Of a DNA stretch of 64,000 bases, positions 42,894 through 50,622 are shown piece after piece. Made by a program: the position numbers and the translations under genes. Numbering within the stretch: the stretch's first letter is position 1; every line of letters begins with the position of its first letter. The notes below the pieces were generated by a model. The model did not search any database. It was not told the origin of the DNA and worked only from the letters and a program-made list of their open reading frames with translations. Origin of the DNA: Clostridium rectalis (GTDB lineage Bacteria > Bacillota > Clostridia > Clostridiales > Clostridiaceae); NCBI RefSeq assembly GCF_900626095.1, contig NZ_UYZZ01000009.1, forward strand, positions 62,001-126,000, in the 5' to 3' direction.

Positions 42894-43295
42894 ATGGAAA
42901 ATAATTATAGAAGTACTAAAACAACAGTAAGTTTAATTAATTATCATTTTGTGTTTTGTCCAAGATATAGAAGGAAAATATTTAATATTCCTAATGTAGA
43001 AGATAGGTTTAAACATATAGTCAAATATATATGTAAGGAGTTGAATATTGAAATAATTGCTATTGAATGTGATAAAGACCATACACATATGTTTCTAAAT
43101 TGTCTTCCAACATTAAGCCCCTCAGATATAATGCAAAAAATAAAAGGTGTAACAAGTAGGATATTAAGAGATGAATTTAAGGAATTATCAAAGATGCCTA
43201 GTTTATGGACTAGAAGCTATTTTGTTTCAACTGCTGGAAATGTGTGTAGTGAAACTATTAAAAGATATGTAGAAAATCAAAAAACAAGATATTAG
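42894..43295 (+). CDS. tnpA: TnpA, Y1 HUH transposase (copy A)
   Basis: This is a 133-aa protein from the ATG at 42894, the start shared with copy B; an in-frame start 48 bases upstream has no ribosome-binding site. It has the IS200-type fold: YHFVFCPRYRRKIF, the HUH motif in CDKDHTHMFLN, then IMQKIKGVTSRILRDEF, SLWTRSYFVSTAGN and the catalytic Tyr in IKRYVENQ. It cuts and rejoins single-stranded IS ends. All catalytic residues are present, so this copy could mobilise itself and copy B. Confidence 0.95.
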   Translation: MENNYRSTKTTVSLINYHFVFCPRYRRKIFNIPNVEDRFKHIVKYICKELNIEIIAIECDKDHTHMFLNCLPTLSPSDIMQKIKGVTSRILRDEFKELSKMPSLWTRSYFVSTAGNVCSETIKRYVENQKTRY

Positions 43296-43313
43296 AAAGT
43301 GAGGTGAATATTC

Positions 43314-44831
43314 ATGAGTAAAACTCCTAAACAAAGATATGTTTTAAATTTAAAGTTAAAAACTCAATTATTTCAAGAAGATATATTAGATAAGCGTTTT
43401 GATATAGGAAGAAAAATATATAATGCTGTTTTAGGTCAAGCTTTAAAGAGATATAGAGAAATGATTAAAACTAAAAGATGGAGAGAAAATCAAAATAATA
43501 TATTAAATGTATACAAAGTTCACAAAGATGGTAAAGAAAGAAATAAACTTTACAAACCATATTTTAATATTAAAAACGATATGTTGAAAGAATTTAGATT
43601 AAATGAATATTCACTTCACGCAGATGTTAAACCAATACAAAGACATTTTAAAAAGAATATAGATAGTTTCAGTGCCCAAAAGATAGCAAGTAGAGTTTGG
43701 ATTTCCTTGAATGATAATTTATTTGGAAAAGGCGAAGAAGTACATTTTAAAGGTATAAACAAACCATTGAATTCCTTGGAAGGTAAATCTAATGGTACTG
43801 GTATTAGATATAATATAGAAACTAATATGTTCTCATGGAATGGGTTAGAAATACCAGTTAAATTAGATATTAATAATAAATATGAAACAGATGCTTTAAG
43901 AGATAAAATTTGTTTTTGTAGAATTAAAAGAAAATTTGTTCGTGGAAAATACAAATACATTTTACAATTAATATTAGAAGGAATTCCTCCTATTAAAATT
44001 AATAAGCAAGGTGAAGTTAAGAATGATATAGGTTTAGGCGTTTGTGGTATTGATATTGGCACTCAAACAGTTGCTTATATATCTGATTATGATTGTAAAT
44101 TATTAGAATTAGTACCTAGAGTTCAAAATATAGAAAATGAAAAAAGAAAAATATTAAGATATATGGATAGAAGTAAAAGAGCAACTAATCCTAATAATTT
44201 TAATGAAAATGGTACTATCAAACGTGGTATTAAATTGGAGTGGAATTATTCAAAGAGGTATATAAAAGCAAAGAATATCCTTAAAGATTTATATAGAAAA
44301 CAAGCAGATGTAAGAGAACAAGACCATAATATAATGATTAATGAAATACTAAGAAATTGTGATACTGTTTATGTAGAAGATATGAACTATAAGGGATTAC
44401 AAAAACGTAGCAAAATCACAGAAAAGAATGATAAGGGTAAGTTTAAAAGAAAGAAACGTTTTGGTAAATCATTAGCAAATAAAGCACCAAGTATGTTTTT
44501 AACTATGTTACAAAATAAATTAAAAGCTAAGGGTGGTTTATATAAAGAGGTAAATACTAGAGAAGTTAAAGCATCTCAATATAATCATTTAAATCAAGAA
44601 TATAATAAAAAGAAATTAAGTCAAAGATGGAATTATTTTAATTATAATGAAGAACAAATTAAAGTTCAGAGAGATATTTATAGTGCATATTTAATAAAAA
44701 ATGTAAATGATGATTTAAAAAGTATAAATAATGAATTATGTATAAAAGATTTTGATAAATTTCTAAAAATGCATAACAAAGAAATATTAAGACTACAAGG
44801 ATTAAGTAATTTAAGTAGTATGGGAATATAA
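43314..44831 (+). CDS. tnpB: TnpB, RNA-guided nuclease-like protein lacking the zinc finger (copy A)
   Basis: This 505-aa protein has the RuvC acidic triad: Asp in GIDIGTQTVAYIS (about 245), Glu in VYVEDMNYKGL (about 355) and Asp in KVQRDIYSAYLI (about 450). The C-x2-C...C-x2-C zinc ribbon normally between the last two is missing; that segment reads ASQYNHLNQEYNKKKLSQRW. An N-terminal region of about 230 residues is the wedge/recognition part. TnpB cuts DNA matching a guide RNA from the right end of the IS. Activity without the zinc ribbon is uncertain. Confidence 0.9.
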   Translation: MSKTPKQRYVLNLKLKTQLFQEDILDKRFDIGRKIYNAVLGQALKRYREMIKTKRWRENQNNILNVYKVHKDGKERNKLYKPYFNIKNDMLKEFRLNEYSLHADVKPIQRHFKKNIDSFSAQKIASRVWISLNDNLFGKGEEVHFKGINKPLNSLEGKSNGTGIRYNIETNMFSWNGLEIPVKLDINNKYETDALRDKICFCRIKRKFVRGKYKYILQLILEGIPPIKINKQGEVKNDIGLGVCGIDIGTQTVAYISDYDCKLLELVPRVQNIENEKRKILRYMDRSKRATNPNNFNENGTIKRGIKLEWNYSKRYIKAKNILKDLYRKQADVREQDHNIMINEILRNCDTVYVEDMNYKGLQKRSKITEKNDKGKFKRKKRFGKSLANKAPSMFLTMLQNKLKAKGGLYKEVNTREVKASQYNHLNQEYNKKKLSQRWNYFNYNEEQIKVQRDIYSAYLIKNVNDDLKSINNELCIKDFDKFLKMHNKEILRLQGLSNLSSMGI

Positions 44832-44999
44832 AAAACAATAAACGTCTTAAAACGGGCGTTATACTATCGTTAATATGGTCATGGGACTGTTTGATAGTGA
44901 AAGTCTTAGGGAAAATAATTAGTGATATTATACTTTCGAGGTAATATAGAAGTTATTTAGTACCTAAGAACCCCATGCCTTTAGGCTTGGGAGTTTCAG
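44832..44999 (+). ncRNA. Putative omega/re-RNA scaffold of copy A
   Basis: The 168 bases from the tnpB stop to the IS right end are folded (AACG...CGTT, ACTATCG...TGATAGT, GTGATATTATAC-loop) and almost identical in copy B. In known systems the guide is the flank after the right end; here it would begin at 45000 (AGGAAGATTTGC). Confidence 0.6.
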
Positions 45000-45108
45000 A
45001 GGAAGATTTGCACGACTTGGAAATGAAGGAATATACAAAAGATTGGACTGCTCAAGAATGGGCAGAATATCATATGTCATGCAATAATATAGATTAAGAT
45101 ATAAATAA

Positions 45109-45171
45109 TTATAGGGGTTATAGGGATTATTTTAAATCCTATACAACAGAAAAAGTCCTGTAACTCCTATA
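45109..45171. promoter_or_regulatory. Long imperfect hairpin before the Zn-binding gene
   Basis: TAGGGGTTATAGG pairs with CCTGTAACTCCTA (11 of 13, with G-T pairs) around an inner ATAGG/CCTAT. It lies between the disrupted gene and the 121-aa gene and may be a terminator-attenuator. The CCTGTAAC half recurs at 54657. Confidence 0.45.
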
Positions 45172-45203
45172 ATAACAAATAATTTAAAAGGTGGTTATCG
45201 AAT

Positions 45204-45569
45204 ATGAAAAAGTATATAATTAATAACACTAATAATTTAACTTTTCAAACTAGAGACAAAGCGGACGAATATGCAGAGGAAGTTTTAAAATTAAAAAAAT
45301 ATATTATTACTGATAAAGTTAGTAATCAGATATGGGAATATGAACTAACAAAAACAGGATATAAGTACAGAATATCATCTCTTCAAGCAAGTTCAAGTAA
45401 ATACGGCAAATGTAAATGTTGTGGTAAACATGTTAGTGAAGTATTCCTTCAAGATGAAGCAAGATATCTTAAATATGAAGAAAATGAAGAAATTGATAAC
45501 GGATATACCTGTCATAGATGTAATAATTATGTTGGTCATAAAGAATGTTTAGAAGCTAAAAGAAGATAA
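45204..45569 (+). CDS. Zinc-binding protein (121 aa), unknown
   Basis: This 121-aa protein has an AAAGGTGG site. N-terminal half: YIINNTNNLTFQTRDKADEYAEEVLK. C-terminal half: a treble-clef-like zinc site with CKCCGKH near 72 and CHRCNNYVGHKEC near 104-116. It may bind nucleic acid or a host protein. The next gene has a similar N-terminal layout (IIKFNTEKEAMEFAGESYKK), so the two may be diverged paralogues. It is preceded by a motif copy in its leader. Confidence 0.55.
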   Translation: MKKYIINNTNNLTFQTRDKADEYAEEVLKLKKYIITDKVSNQIWEYELTKTGYKYRISSLQASSSKYGKCKCCGKHVSEVFLQDEARYLKYEENEEIDNGYTCHRCNNYVGHKECLEAKRR

Positions 45570-45610
45570 TCGTATATAATATAATTTAATAAAAGGTAGG
45601 TTTTATAAAA

Positions 45611-46039
45611 ATGAAATGAAAAGGATGATTTATTATAAAATTTAATACAGAAAAAGAGGCTATGGAATTTGCAGGTGAATCTTATAAAAAACAAGATTGT
45701 ATGACTATTATGAAACATTCACAAAATACAAATAAGTTTCTTAATGAATTTACAAGCAAATACAAAAGACAGATTGGAGAGCCTAACATACAATACGAAA
45801 ACAATCAATATTTTTATGTGGAGTTTGATAAAGAGTCTTGTTTTAATTGTAAAGATTTAATATTAAGTGAAGAAGAAGTAAAATCTAAGCATCCATATCA
45901 ATATTATAATATTCAATATGAAGAAATGCTTAAAGATAGTAATAATTGGGTGTTTGACGAGTATATAACAAAAAAAATGATAAAAAATAGAAATGAGATA
46001 TTTAAGGGCATATGTAAAGTTTTTATGAGAATAGGTTAA
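45611..46039 (+). pseudogene. Unknown gene with two in-frame TGA codons at its N-terminus
   Basis: An ATG at 45611 after AAAGGTAGG reads MK-TGA-KG-TGA-FIIKFNTEKEAMEF and then stays open to the TAA at 46037. The part after the TGAs aligns in layout with the N-terminus of the preceding gene, so the true protein includes FIIKF. Trp would fit both TGA positions (TGG to TGA). Alternatives are an ATT start at 45632 after AAAAGGATG, or internal start at ATG 45662. The rest is a 125-aa acidic protein with a short CFNC pair. Confidence 0.5.
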
Positions 46040-46187
46040 CCAAAATAAAAACATGTATTTTGGTTTCAGTGGGAAATTTATTATATATTTTCTTATTAAT
46101 CTTTTTATGTATTCTTGCATGGGGTTAATATGATGTAATAAATGTCAAATTTTATTAAAAATAATTTTAAAATATAAATAATTACTA

Positions 46188-46216
46188 TTGACTTATATAA
46201 AACAATTTGATAAAAT
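46188..46216 (+). promoter_or_regulatory. Promoter with operator-like motif in its spacer
   Basis: TTGACT, a 17-base spacer TATATAAAACAATTTGA, then TAAAAT. It drives the 99-aa and 121-aa genes. Confidence 0.75.
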
Positions 46217-46264
46217 ATAATTAAAGATAAGGACAGAAATTAAATAAAAGGGAGTTGTTGAGAA

Positions 46265-46564
46265 ATGAAAAAATTAATAAATAATTATAAAGAACTTAAA
46301 AAAGGTATTTATCAATTAAAACCTTTAAATAATAAAGGAGAATATGCAAATATAAATACTAATACAGGAATCATTATATATTATAAAAAAGTTACTAATA
46401 TGCCTATGCCTGCGAGTAAAATTACAATTAAGGAATTTGAAAAGGAATTAAATAAAAATAATGCTAAATGGTTATTAAAAGACTATAAAGCATGGCGAGG
46501 GAAATATCCAGAAGCTTATAATAATATGATAGATAAAATTAATCAAGGAGATATTTTACAATAA
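46265..46564 (+). CDS. Small basic protein (99 aa), unknown
   Basis: This 99-aa basic protein follows GGGAGTTGTTGAGAA. Strands at the N-terminus (LKKGIYQLKPLNNKGEYANINTN, IIYYKKV) are followed by helices with WLLKDYKAWRGKYPEAYNNMI. The family is unknown. It is the first gene of a two-gene unit that ends in the terminator at 46974-47000. Confidence 0.45.
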   Translation: MKKLINNYKELKKGIYQLKPLNNKGEYANINTNTGIIIYYKKVTNMPMPASKITIKEFEKELNKNNAKWLLKDYKAWRGKYPEAYNNMIDKINQGDILQ

Positions 46565-46585
46565 AAATTTTAGGAGGTGTATTTA

Positions 46586-46951
46586 ATGGAGCATTATAAT
46601 ATTAATTTTGAAAAAGCAAAATTAATGAATATATATAAATATTCAAAATATGTAAATAACATAGAAGAATATTTTAAAAATTATAAAAATCAAGATAAGG
46701 AAATTTTAGCAGATTTAGAGTTCGGAAATATTGCTATAGAATTGAATGTTGATAATGTTGACGGTGTAAAATCACTAGATTACTATGTTTGTTCCAAATG
46801 TTCTGAAGACCATTGTAGTAACGGGGGATGGTATAGTGATTATAAGCCATTAGATGATAAAGCGGATTTAGATAATTTAGAAGAAAATATGTATAATTGT
46901 TTAATGAAATATGCAAAAGAAAATAATTTAAAATGGAGCAAGTTAAATTAA
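46586..46951 (+). CDS. Unknown acidic protein (121 aa) with a cysteine-histidine motif
   Basis: This is a 121-aa protein from the ATG at 46586 after TAGGAGGTGTATTTA. The centre contains YVCSKCSEDHCSNGGWYSD (about 70-88), with three Cys and a His that could bind zinc. The remainder is acidic and helical. It follows the 99-aa gene by 21 bases and closes the operon. No family recognised. Confidence 0.5.
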   Translation: MEHYNINFEKAKLMNIYKYSKYVNNIEEYFKNYKNQDKEILADLEFGNIAIELNVDNVDGVKSLDYYVCSKCSEDHCSNGGWYSDYKPLDDKADLDNLEENMYNCLMKYAKENNLKWSKLN

Positions 46952-46973
46952 AAAAGGAATATACAATAACTTC

Positions 46974-47000
46974 AAAAGCTGAGTAATATCAGCTTTTTTA
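46974..47000 (+). terminator. Intrinsic terminator
   Basis: AAAGCTGA-N6-TCAGCTTTTTTA: an 8-bp stem followed by six T, after the 121-aa gene. Confidence 0.85.
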
Positions 47001-47029
47001 TATTATCTTACTTTACTAGAAGGGATTTA

Positions 47030-47185
47030 AAGGCATTTAGAATATATTATAGTATAATTACACTTATAAAATTAAAACCGTTTAAAACAGGTTAGAACAA
47101 GTTTTGTATTAAAAATAAAAGGTTTTATTAAATTAAAAATAATTTGATAAATTCTATTGACATTGTATATAATATAGTGTAATAT
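47030..47185 (+). promoter_or_regulatory. Long promoter module (second of three related copies)
   Basis: The promoter is TTGACA (47157-47162), 17 bases, TAATAT, with the motif AAAATAATTTGATAA at 47136-47150. The upstream block TAAAATTAAAACCGTTTAAAA matches the modules at 40.4 and 50.2 kb. A further motif copy lies at 47226-47240, just before the ribosome-binding site of the next gene. Confidence 0.7.
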
Positions 47186-47262
47186 AATAAGTGTCAGGAG
47201 GAAATGAAAACTTACATAGTAATTCAAAATAATTTAATAAAAATAAAAGGAGTTGTTCAAAA

Positions 47263-47673
47263 ATGAATAAATTAATAGGATGTATAAATAATTCAAGTTG
47301 CAAAGTAATAAAAACTAGGTGGTTCTATTTAGATAACAAAAATAATATATGTAAAGATGTAACTAAAGAATTATTTATAATAATAGATAAATTTAATAAA
47401 AAACAAAGACAAATAAAAGATACTTATCATGTTTTCAATATACCATATGAATATAAGAATGGCTTAACAGAATATAGTCTTGGTTGTGGTTTATCTCATT
47501 ATTTACAAGAGGATTTGTTTGACGAACTTAACAAAGTAGGTAAAAACATATTAACTTTTAATTTAACAGAGTGTAAATTGCAAATGTTGACTAAAAATGA
47601 TATAAATAATATCCTTAACTGTAAAAATAGTTGGGATTTAAATATTGAAGAATCACTAATTGAGAATTTATAA
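47263..47673 (+). CDS. Unknown protein (136 aa)
   Basis: This 136-aa protein follows AAAGGAGTTGTTCAAAA. It contains NNSSCKVIKTRWFYLDNKNNICKDV, a helix (FIIIDKFNKKQRQIKD), and GLTEYSLGCGLSHYLQEDLFDEL. Mixed alpha/beta, slightly basic. The family is unknown. It precedes the first HTH module in the same direction. Confidence 0.45.
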   Translation: MNKLIGCINNSSCKVIKTRWFYLDNKNNICKDVTKELFIIIDKFNKKQRQIKDTYHVFNIPYEYKNGLTEYSLGCGLSHYLQEDLFDELNKVGKNILTFNLTECKLQMLTKNDINNILNCKNSWDLNIEESLIENL

Positions 47674-47783
47674 AATAAATTAAGTTAAAATATACTAATG
47701 ACTTCTATTTTTACAATACTATTAGAATTATGATAAAATAAATTATATAACAAAGCTAATATTAAAAGGAGATTATAGAGACA

Positions 47784-48014
47784 ATGATAAAAATTGAAGT
47801 TATAAATAAAATAGGTGTAAAGATAGATGAATATATTAATAATACAGGAGCGACAAAGACATGGATTGCTAAACAATTGGGATATAAAACAAGACAGTCA
47901 TTAGATGGAGCTGTAAACTCAACAAATTTAACTATAAAGACTATAGGATTATTTTCAACTTTTCTTAATTGTAAGCCAGAGGAACTATACGAGATAAAGG
48001 TAGTGAAAGAATAG
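47784..48014 (+). CDS. HTH regulator (76 aa), Cro/CI-like, module 1
   Basis: This 76-aa protein carries a helix-turn-helix of the phage repressor type: IDEYINNTGATKTWIAKQLGYKTRQSLDGAVN and a following FSTFLNCKPEELYEI that matches the Cro/C1 pattern (LxxxLNxxPxELxE). It lies directly before a 94-aa gene with its own leader hairpin. The same pair (HTH plus paralogue of the 94-aa protein) recurs at 50.6-51.25 kb, so these are duplicated regulatory modules. Confidence 0.75.
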   Translation: MIKIEVINKIGVKIDEYINNTGATKTWIAKQLGYKTRQSLDGAVNSTNLTIKTIGLFSTFLNCKPEELYEIKVVKE

Positions 48015-48069
48015 AAATTTATATTTTAAATAAAGGAAAGATAAATTTTAAAATATAGCAAATTATATA

Positions 48070-48153
48070 TTGACATTCTTAATTAATAGGTGTATTATAA
48101 TATTTGTAAGGTGATTGAAGGAAATTAAGTAAAAAATAAACACCTTGCAAATA
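48070..48153 (+). promoter_or_regulatory. Promoter and conserved leader hairpin, module 1
   Basis: TTGACA, 17 bases ending in TG, then TATTAT, followed directly by TATTTGTAAGGTG (48101-48113), whose exact complement, apart from one base, is CACCTTGCAAATA (48141-48153). The same promoter and stem occur at 50870-50945, while the loops differ. The stem lies at the very 5' end of the mRNA, so it may be an operator for the adjacent HTH protein or an mRNA-stability element. Confidence 0.7.
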
Positions 48154-48176
48154 TTATAATAAAGGATTGATAAATT

Positions 48177-48461
48177 ATGATAAAAAATTTATTAAATGTA
48201 TTAAAAAAGACATCTATGATAAGTTGGGTCACAAATGATGATGTGCCTACTATGTTTAATATTAAAGTTAAAAATACCAACAATGAAATTATTATGATAG
48301 GGAATGTACTCGTACAAGAAGCTACAGCAGAAATGAATATCTTACATAATTACGAATTAAAAATAAATAAAAATAATTTGACTAAATTTAATAAAAGTTT
48401 AGATGATATCTTAACAATATTTTGTAATGATTATAACAAAGAATTAATATTAAATTGTTAA
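48177..48461 (+). CDS. Unknown protein, paralogue 1 (94 aa)
   Basis: This 94-aa protein is clearly homologous to the one at 50967 (both open IKNLLNVL-K/R-KTSMISW, share NDVPTMFNIK and LVQEAT/LIQEAT). A beta-rich body is followed by an amphipathic end (FNKSLDDILTIFCNDYNK). No family known to me. Always placed after an HTH gene and behind the TATTTGTAAGGT hairpin, it may be the effector or partner of that regulator. Confidence 0.6.
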   Translation: MIKNLLNVLKKTSMISWVTNDDVPTMFNIKVKNTNNEIIMIGNVLVQEATAEMNILHNYELKINKNNLTKFNKSLDDILTIFCNDYNKELILNC

Positions 48462-48513
48462 TATAAAATAAAAATAATTTAAAAAATATTTATTAATGAG
48501 GAGAGTGTATTAA

Positions 48514-49266
48514 ATGAAAAAAGAACAAATGGAAACAAAATTAATTAATTTTAATGGAGATGAATTGTTAGGCATTAAAACAAAAGAAAATAATATTTAT
48601 TTAGGTGTTAAAAAGGCTTGTTTAGATATTGGATTTAATGAAAGACAATCAAAATATCAAGTCGAAAAATTATCAGATGATTTAGTTTTAAATAAAGGTG
48701 TCCGAAATTTTGTACTACCTTCAAGAGGAGGAAAACAGGAAACTGTATGTTTACACGAAGATTTAGTTACTCTATGGTTAGCTAAAATAACATTAACTCC
48801 AAAAATGCAGAAAGAAAATCCAAGAGTAATAGAAAAGTTAATTAAATATCAATTACAATGTGCAAAAGTTCTTCATGATGCTTTTATGGGTACGGAAGAA
48901 AAGAAGAAAGATTTCTACAATGAAATAGGATTAAAAGGTAAAATAGTAGAACTTCAAGACAATGTACAAGGTTTAACAAATGAATTACATCAAACTAGAG
49001 AAACGTTAGATACTTTAATAGATAACTCTGTAATTAATAGTTATCAAGCACAAAAATTAAATAAATTAGCTAGAAATAGAGTTAAAGAATTATCAGGTGG
49101 AAGTATTCAAACAAAAGAATATAAAAAGAATTCAAGAATGTATTTTAAAAGATTATGGAATAATTTAAATGACACTTTAATGGTAAGTACATATAAAGAT
49201 ATAAATCCAATGGATTATGAAAAAGCTATTCACATAATTGAGTCATGGGAAAATACAGTATATTAA
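48514..49266 (+). CDS. P22_AR_N/ORF6C-type antirepressor
   Basis: This 250-aa protein has an N-terminal phage antirepressor domain (10-125): LINFNGDELLGIKTKENNIYLGVKKACLDIG, then the conserved LHEDLVTLWLAKI and KLIKYQLQCAKVLHDAF of the P22_AR_N family. Residues about 130-250 match the ORF6C helical domain (LQDNVQGLTNELHQTRETLD, VNSYQAQKLNKLARNR, RLWNNLNDTLMVSTYKDI, ENTVY). It neutralises a repressor by protein contact. It has a GGAGAG site and a terminator hairpin behind it (49282-49312). Confidence 0.9.
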   Translation: MKKEQMETKLINFNGDELLGIKTKENNIYLGVKKACLDIGFNERQSKYQVEKLSDDLVLNKGVRNFVLPSRGGKQETVCLHEDLVTLWLAKITLTPKMQKENPRVIEKLIKYQLQCAKVLHDAFMGTEEKKKDFYNEIGLKGKIVELQDNVQGLTNELHQTRETLDTLIDNSVINSYQAQKLNKLARNRVKELSGGSIQTKEYKKNSRMYFKRLWNNLNDTLMVSTYKDINPMDYEKAIHIIESWENTVY

Positions 49267-49281
49267 AATATATCAATAAAA

Positions 49282-49312
49282 AGTTGGGTATAACTAAAAA
49301 TTATATCCAACT
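49282..49312. terminator. Hairpin AGTTGGGTATAA/TTATATCCAACT
   Basis: A 12-bp stem (one G-T pair) with a 7-base loop follows the ORF6C antirepressor. A related hairpin (TTGGGTATAA/TTATACCTAA) follows the disrupted antirepressor at 54067-54094, suggesting a shared terminator for antirepressor units. Confidence 0.6.
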
Positions 49313-49432
49313 ATATAAAATAATTCAACAACAAATGAAAGATTACAAAGGGTTTGATTTTAAGTATTTATAATCTTTACTGCTAGAAGATAAAAAAGAT
49401 GTTATAATAAATATAAGAGGAGTTGGGAAAAC

Positions 49433-49780
49433 ATGTATAAAAATGAATATTTGGAAAAAGGCATAGAAAATGCAAAAGGGAATGAATATTTGTTGCGAGG
49501 GTATATTCATACTCAAAATAATAAGTATAATGAATTAGTAATTAATGATTTAGGTTTTATCAGTAATAACATAGATGAATTAAAAAATTTTAAAGATGAG
49601 CTTGTAAAAGCAAATATAAAGAAATTTATATTAACAGAATCAAGTTCAGGACTTATGAGTAATTTGCATTGGTTAGATAAGGTTAGCATAAAAATTAAAG
49701 GTGTGAAGAAAGTTTCATATATAGATAAATGGGAGAAGGAAGAATGTTTCAAAGAAGGGTTAGAAATGATAGTGAAATAA
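49433..49780 (+). CDS. Unknown protein (115 aa)
   Basis: This 115-aa protein follows AGAGGAGTTGGGAAAAC. It has a strand-helix layout: EYLLRGYIHTQNNKYNELVINDLGFISNNIDELKNF and KKFILTESSSGLMSNLHWLDKV, a Ser/Gly loop that could bind a ligand. It ends in a Trp-containing charged helix. The pattern recalls small DUF proteins of plasmid accessory regions (strand, then a conserved SSG loop, then strands). No name can be given. Confidence 0.45.
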   Translation: MYKNEYLEKGIENAKGNEYLLRGYIHTQNNKYNELVINDLGFISNNIDELKNFKDELVKANIKKFILTESSSGLMSNLHWLDKVSIKIKGVKKVSYIDKWEKEECFKEGLEMIVK

Positions 49781-49839
49781 GTATTTATTATCGAAGTATT
49801 GAATAAGTATAAAATATAGATATTAAGGAGTGTTTTATT

Positions 49840-50103
49840 GTGGAAAAATATATAGTATGTGGCAAAAATAAAATACCTACAGATAAAGAATATAAAATAG
49901 GTGATAGATTTATGACTAAAAATTTAACACCTATTAAATGTACAAAAATTGAAGAAATTAATAATGAAATATTATATCATTTCATTACTAATGATGAAAA
50001 TTTTAATATAGATGAAGCGTTAAATATGCCAGAAGACCCAGCAATTGATAAGCTTTTAGACTTTTTGCAAGAAAATTATAAAAACCAATTGAATAATAAA
50101 TAA
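49840..50103 (+). CDS. Small acidic protein (87 aa, GTG start)
   Basis: A GTG at 49840 follows AAGGAGTGTTTTATT. The 87-aa product has an N-terminal beta part (YKIGDRFMTKNLTPIKCTKIEEINNEILYHFI) like a small barrel and an acidic helical end (EALNMPEDPAIDKLLDFLQEN). No family known. A strong terminator follows ten bases after the stop. Confidence 0.45.
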   Translation: MEKYIVCGKNKIPTDKEYKIGDRFMTKNLTPIKCTKIEEINNEILYHFITNDENFNIDEALNMPEDPAIDKLLDFLQENYKNQLNNK

Positions 50104-50113
50104 AGATATTCTT

Positions 50114-50146
50114 AAGTAGCTAATTTAAAATTAGCTACTTATTTTT
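50114..50146 (+). terminator. Strong intrinsic terminator
   Basis: AAGTAGCTAATTT and its exact 13-base complement form the stem (50114-50140) followed by ATTTTTG. Confidence 0.9.
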
Positions 50147-50178
50147 GTTTTTCTACTAGAATGAATCTCACCACACTA

Positions 50179-50203
50179 TTTGCCAAGCTTTAGCTTGTGC
50201 AAA
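50179..50203. repeat. IS605-end-like hairpin without an element
   Basis: TTTGC-CAAGC-TTTA-GCTTG-TGCAAA sits in a patch that is less AT-rich than its surroundings (about 50166-50216). It resembles the subterminal hairpins of IS200/IS605 elements but no partner end is found, so it may be a relic. Confidence 0.35.
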
Positions 50204-50219
50204 GGTTCAGTAGGGGTAT

Positions 50220-50347
50220 AATAACACCTATAAAATTAAAATCGTTTAAAACAGCTTAGAATAGCATTTTGTGGATACAATAAAAGATTTTCTTTAATAT
50301 AAAATAATTTAATAATTTCTTGACAATATGGATAAAAGTGTTATACT
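50220..50347 (+). promoter_or_regulatory. Long promoter module (third of three related copies)
   Basis: The motif AAAATAATTTAATAA (50301-50315) is followed by TTGACA (50320-50325), 16 bases and TATACT. Upstream, TAAAATTAAAATCGTTTAAAA matches the modules at 40.4 and 47.0 kb. The 275 bases downstream to the HTH gene hold only a tiny frame at 50525. Confidence 0.65.
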
Positions 50348-50524
50348 TATAAGTATAGAAAGAAAATACATCAATCAAATTCAATTCAAAAAATCTATTT
50401 TGACACCTGCAAGGATTAAGACACAAAGCAATCAATAAAAAATAATTTATAATTTTAATCAGGTAGATAAATGATAAAAGAATTAAATCTAAAAGCGTAT
50501 TAATCAATACAGAGGTGATAAAAT

Positions 50525-50575
50525 TTGTTTTTTATTATATGTTTTATAATTCTAATAATATATGCATTTAGCTAA
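50525..50575 (+). CDS. Possible 16-aa hydrophobic peptide (TTG start)
   Basis: TTG at 50525 follows GAGGTGATAAAAT at good spacing and encodes a wholly hydrophobic 16-residue peptide (FFIICFIILIIYAFS). It is the only translatable frame between the promoter at 50320 and the HTH gene. It could be a leader peptide. Support is weak. Confidence 0.25.
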   Translation: MFFIICFIILIIYAFS

Positions 50576-50622
50576 CTATGTTATAATTATTGTATTATAA
50601 TATTTAATTTTGGAGGATAATT

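Larger units (their letters stand above)
42778..44999 (+). mobile_element. IS200/IS605-family element, copy A (tnpA and tnpB, same strand)
   Basis: This element of about 2.22 kb has subterminal hairpins CCCAC-TCCTTCAGGT-GTGGG at the left (42785-42804) and CCCATGCC-TTTA-GGCTTGGG at the right (44972-44991). There are no terminal inverted repeats and no target duplication, as expected for single-strand peel-and-paste transposition. It carries a Y1 transposase with an intact HUH motif and a TnpB. Boundaries were set by comparing flanks with copy B and by the restored reading frame; they are good to a few bases. Confidence 0.9.
42564..45097 (+). pseudogene. Small gene split by an IS200/IS605 element (103 aa when rejoined)
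   Basis: The frame starts after AAAGGAGTTGTTTTAA at 42564 and is cut at about 42777 by the element. After its right end, at 45000, the frame resumes with EEDLHDLEMKEYTKDWTAQEW and ends at 45097. Joining the parts gives an uninterrupted, acidic, helical protein of 103 aa (214 plus 98 nt, divisible by three). Precise excision would repair it. As it stands, the frame ends 11 codons inside the element (stop at 42810-42812). Function unknown. Confidence 0.75.

Noticed and set aside
43616-44062. A 148-codon open frame on the minus strand inside tnpB, repeated at 56872-57318
   Set aside because: It is conserved only because the two tnpB copies are nearly identical; it has no ribosome-binding site and reads the complement of a well-supported gene.
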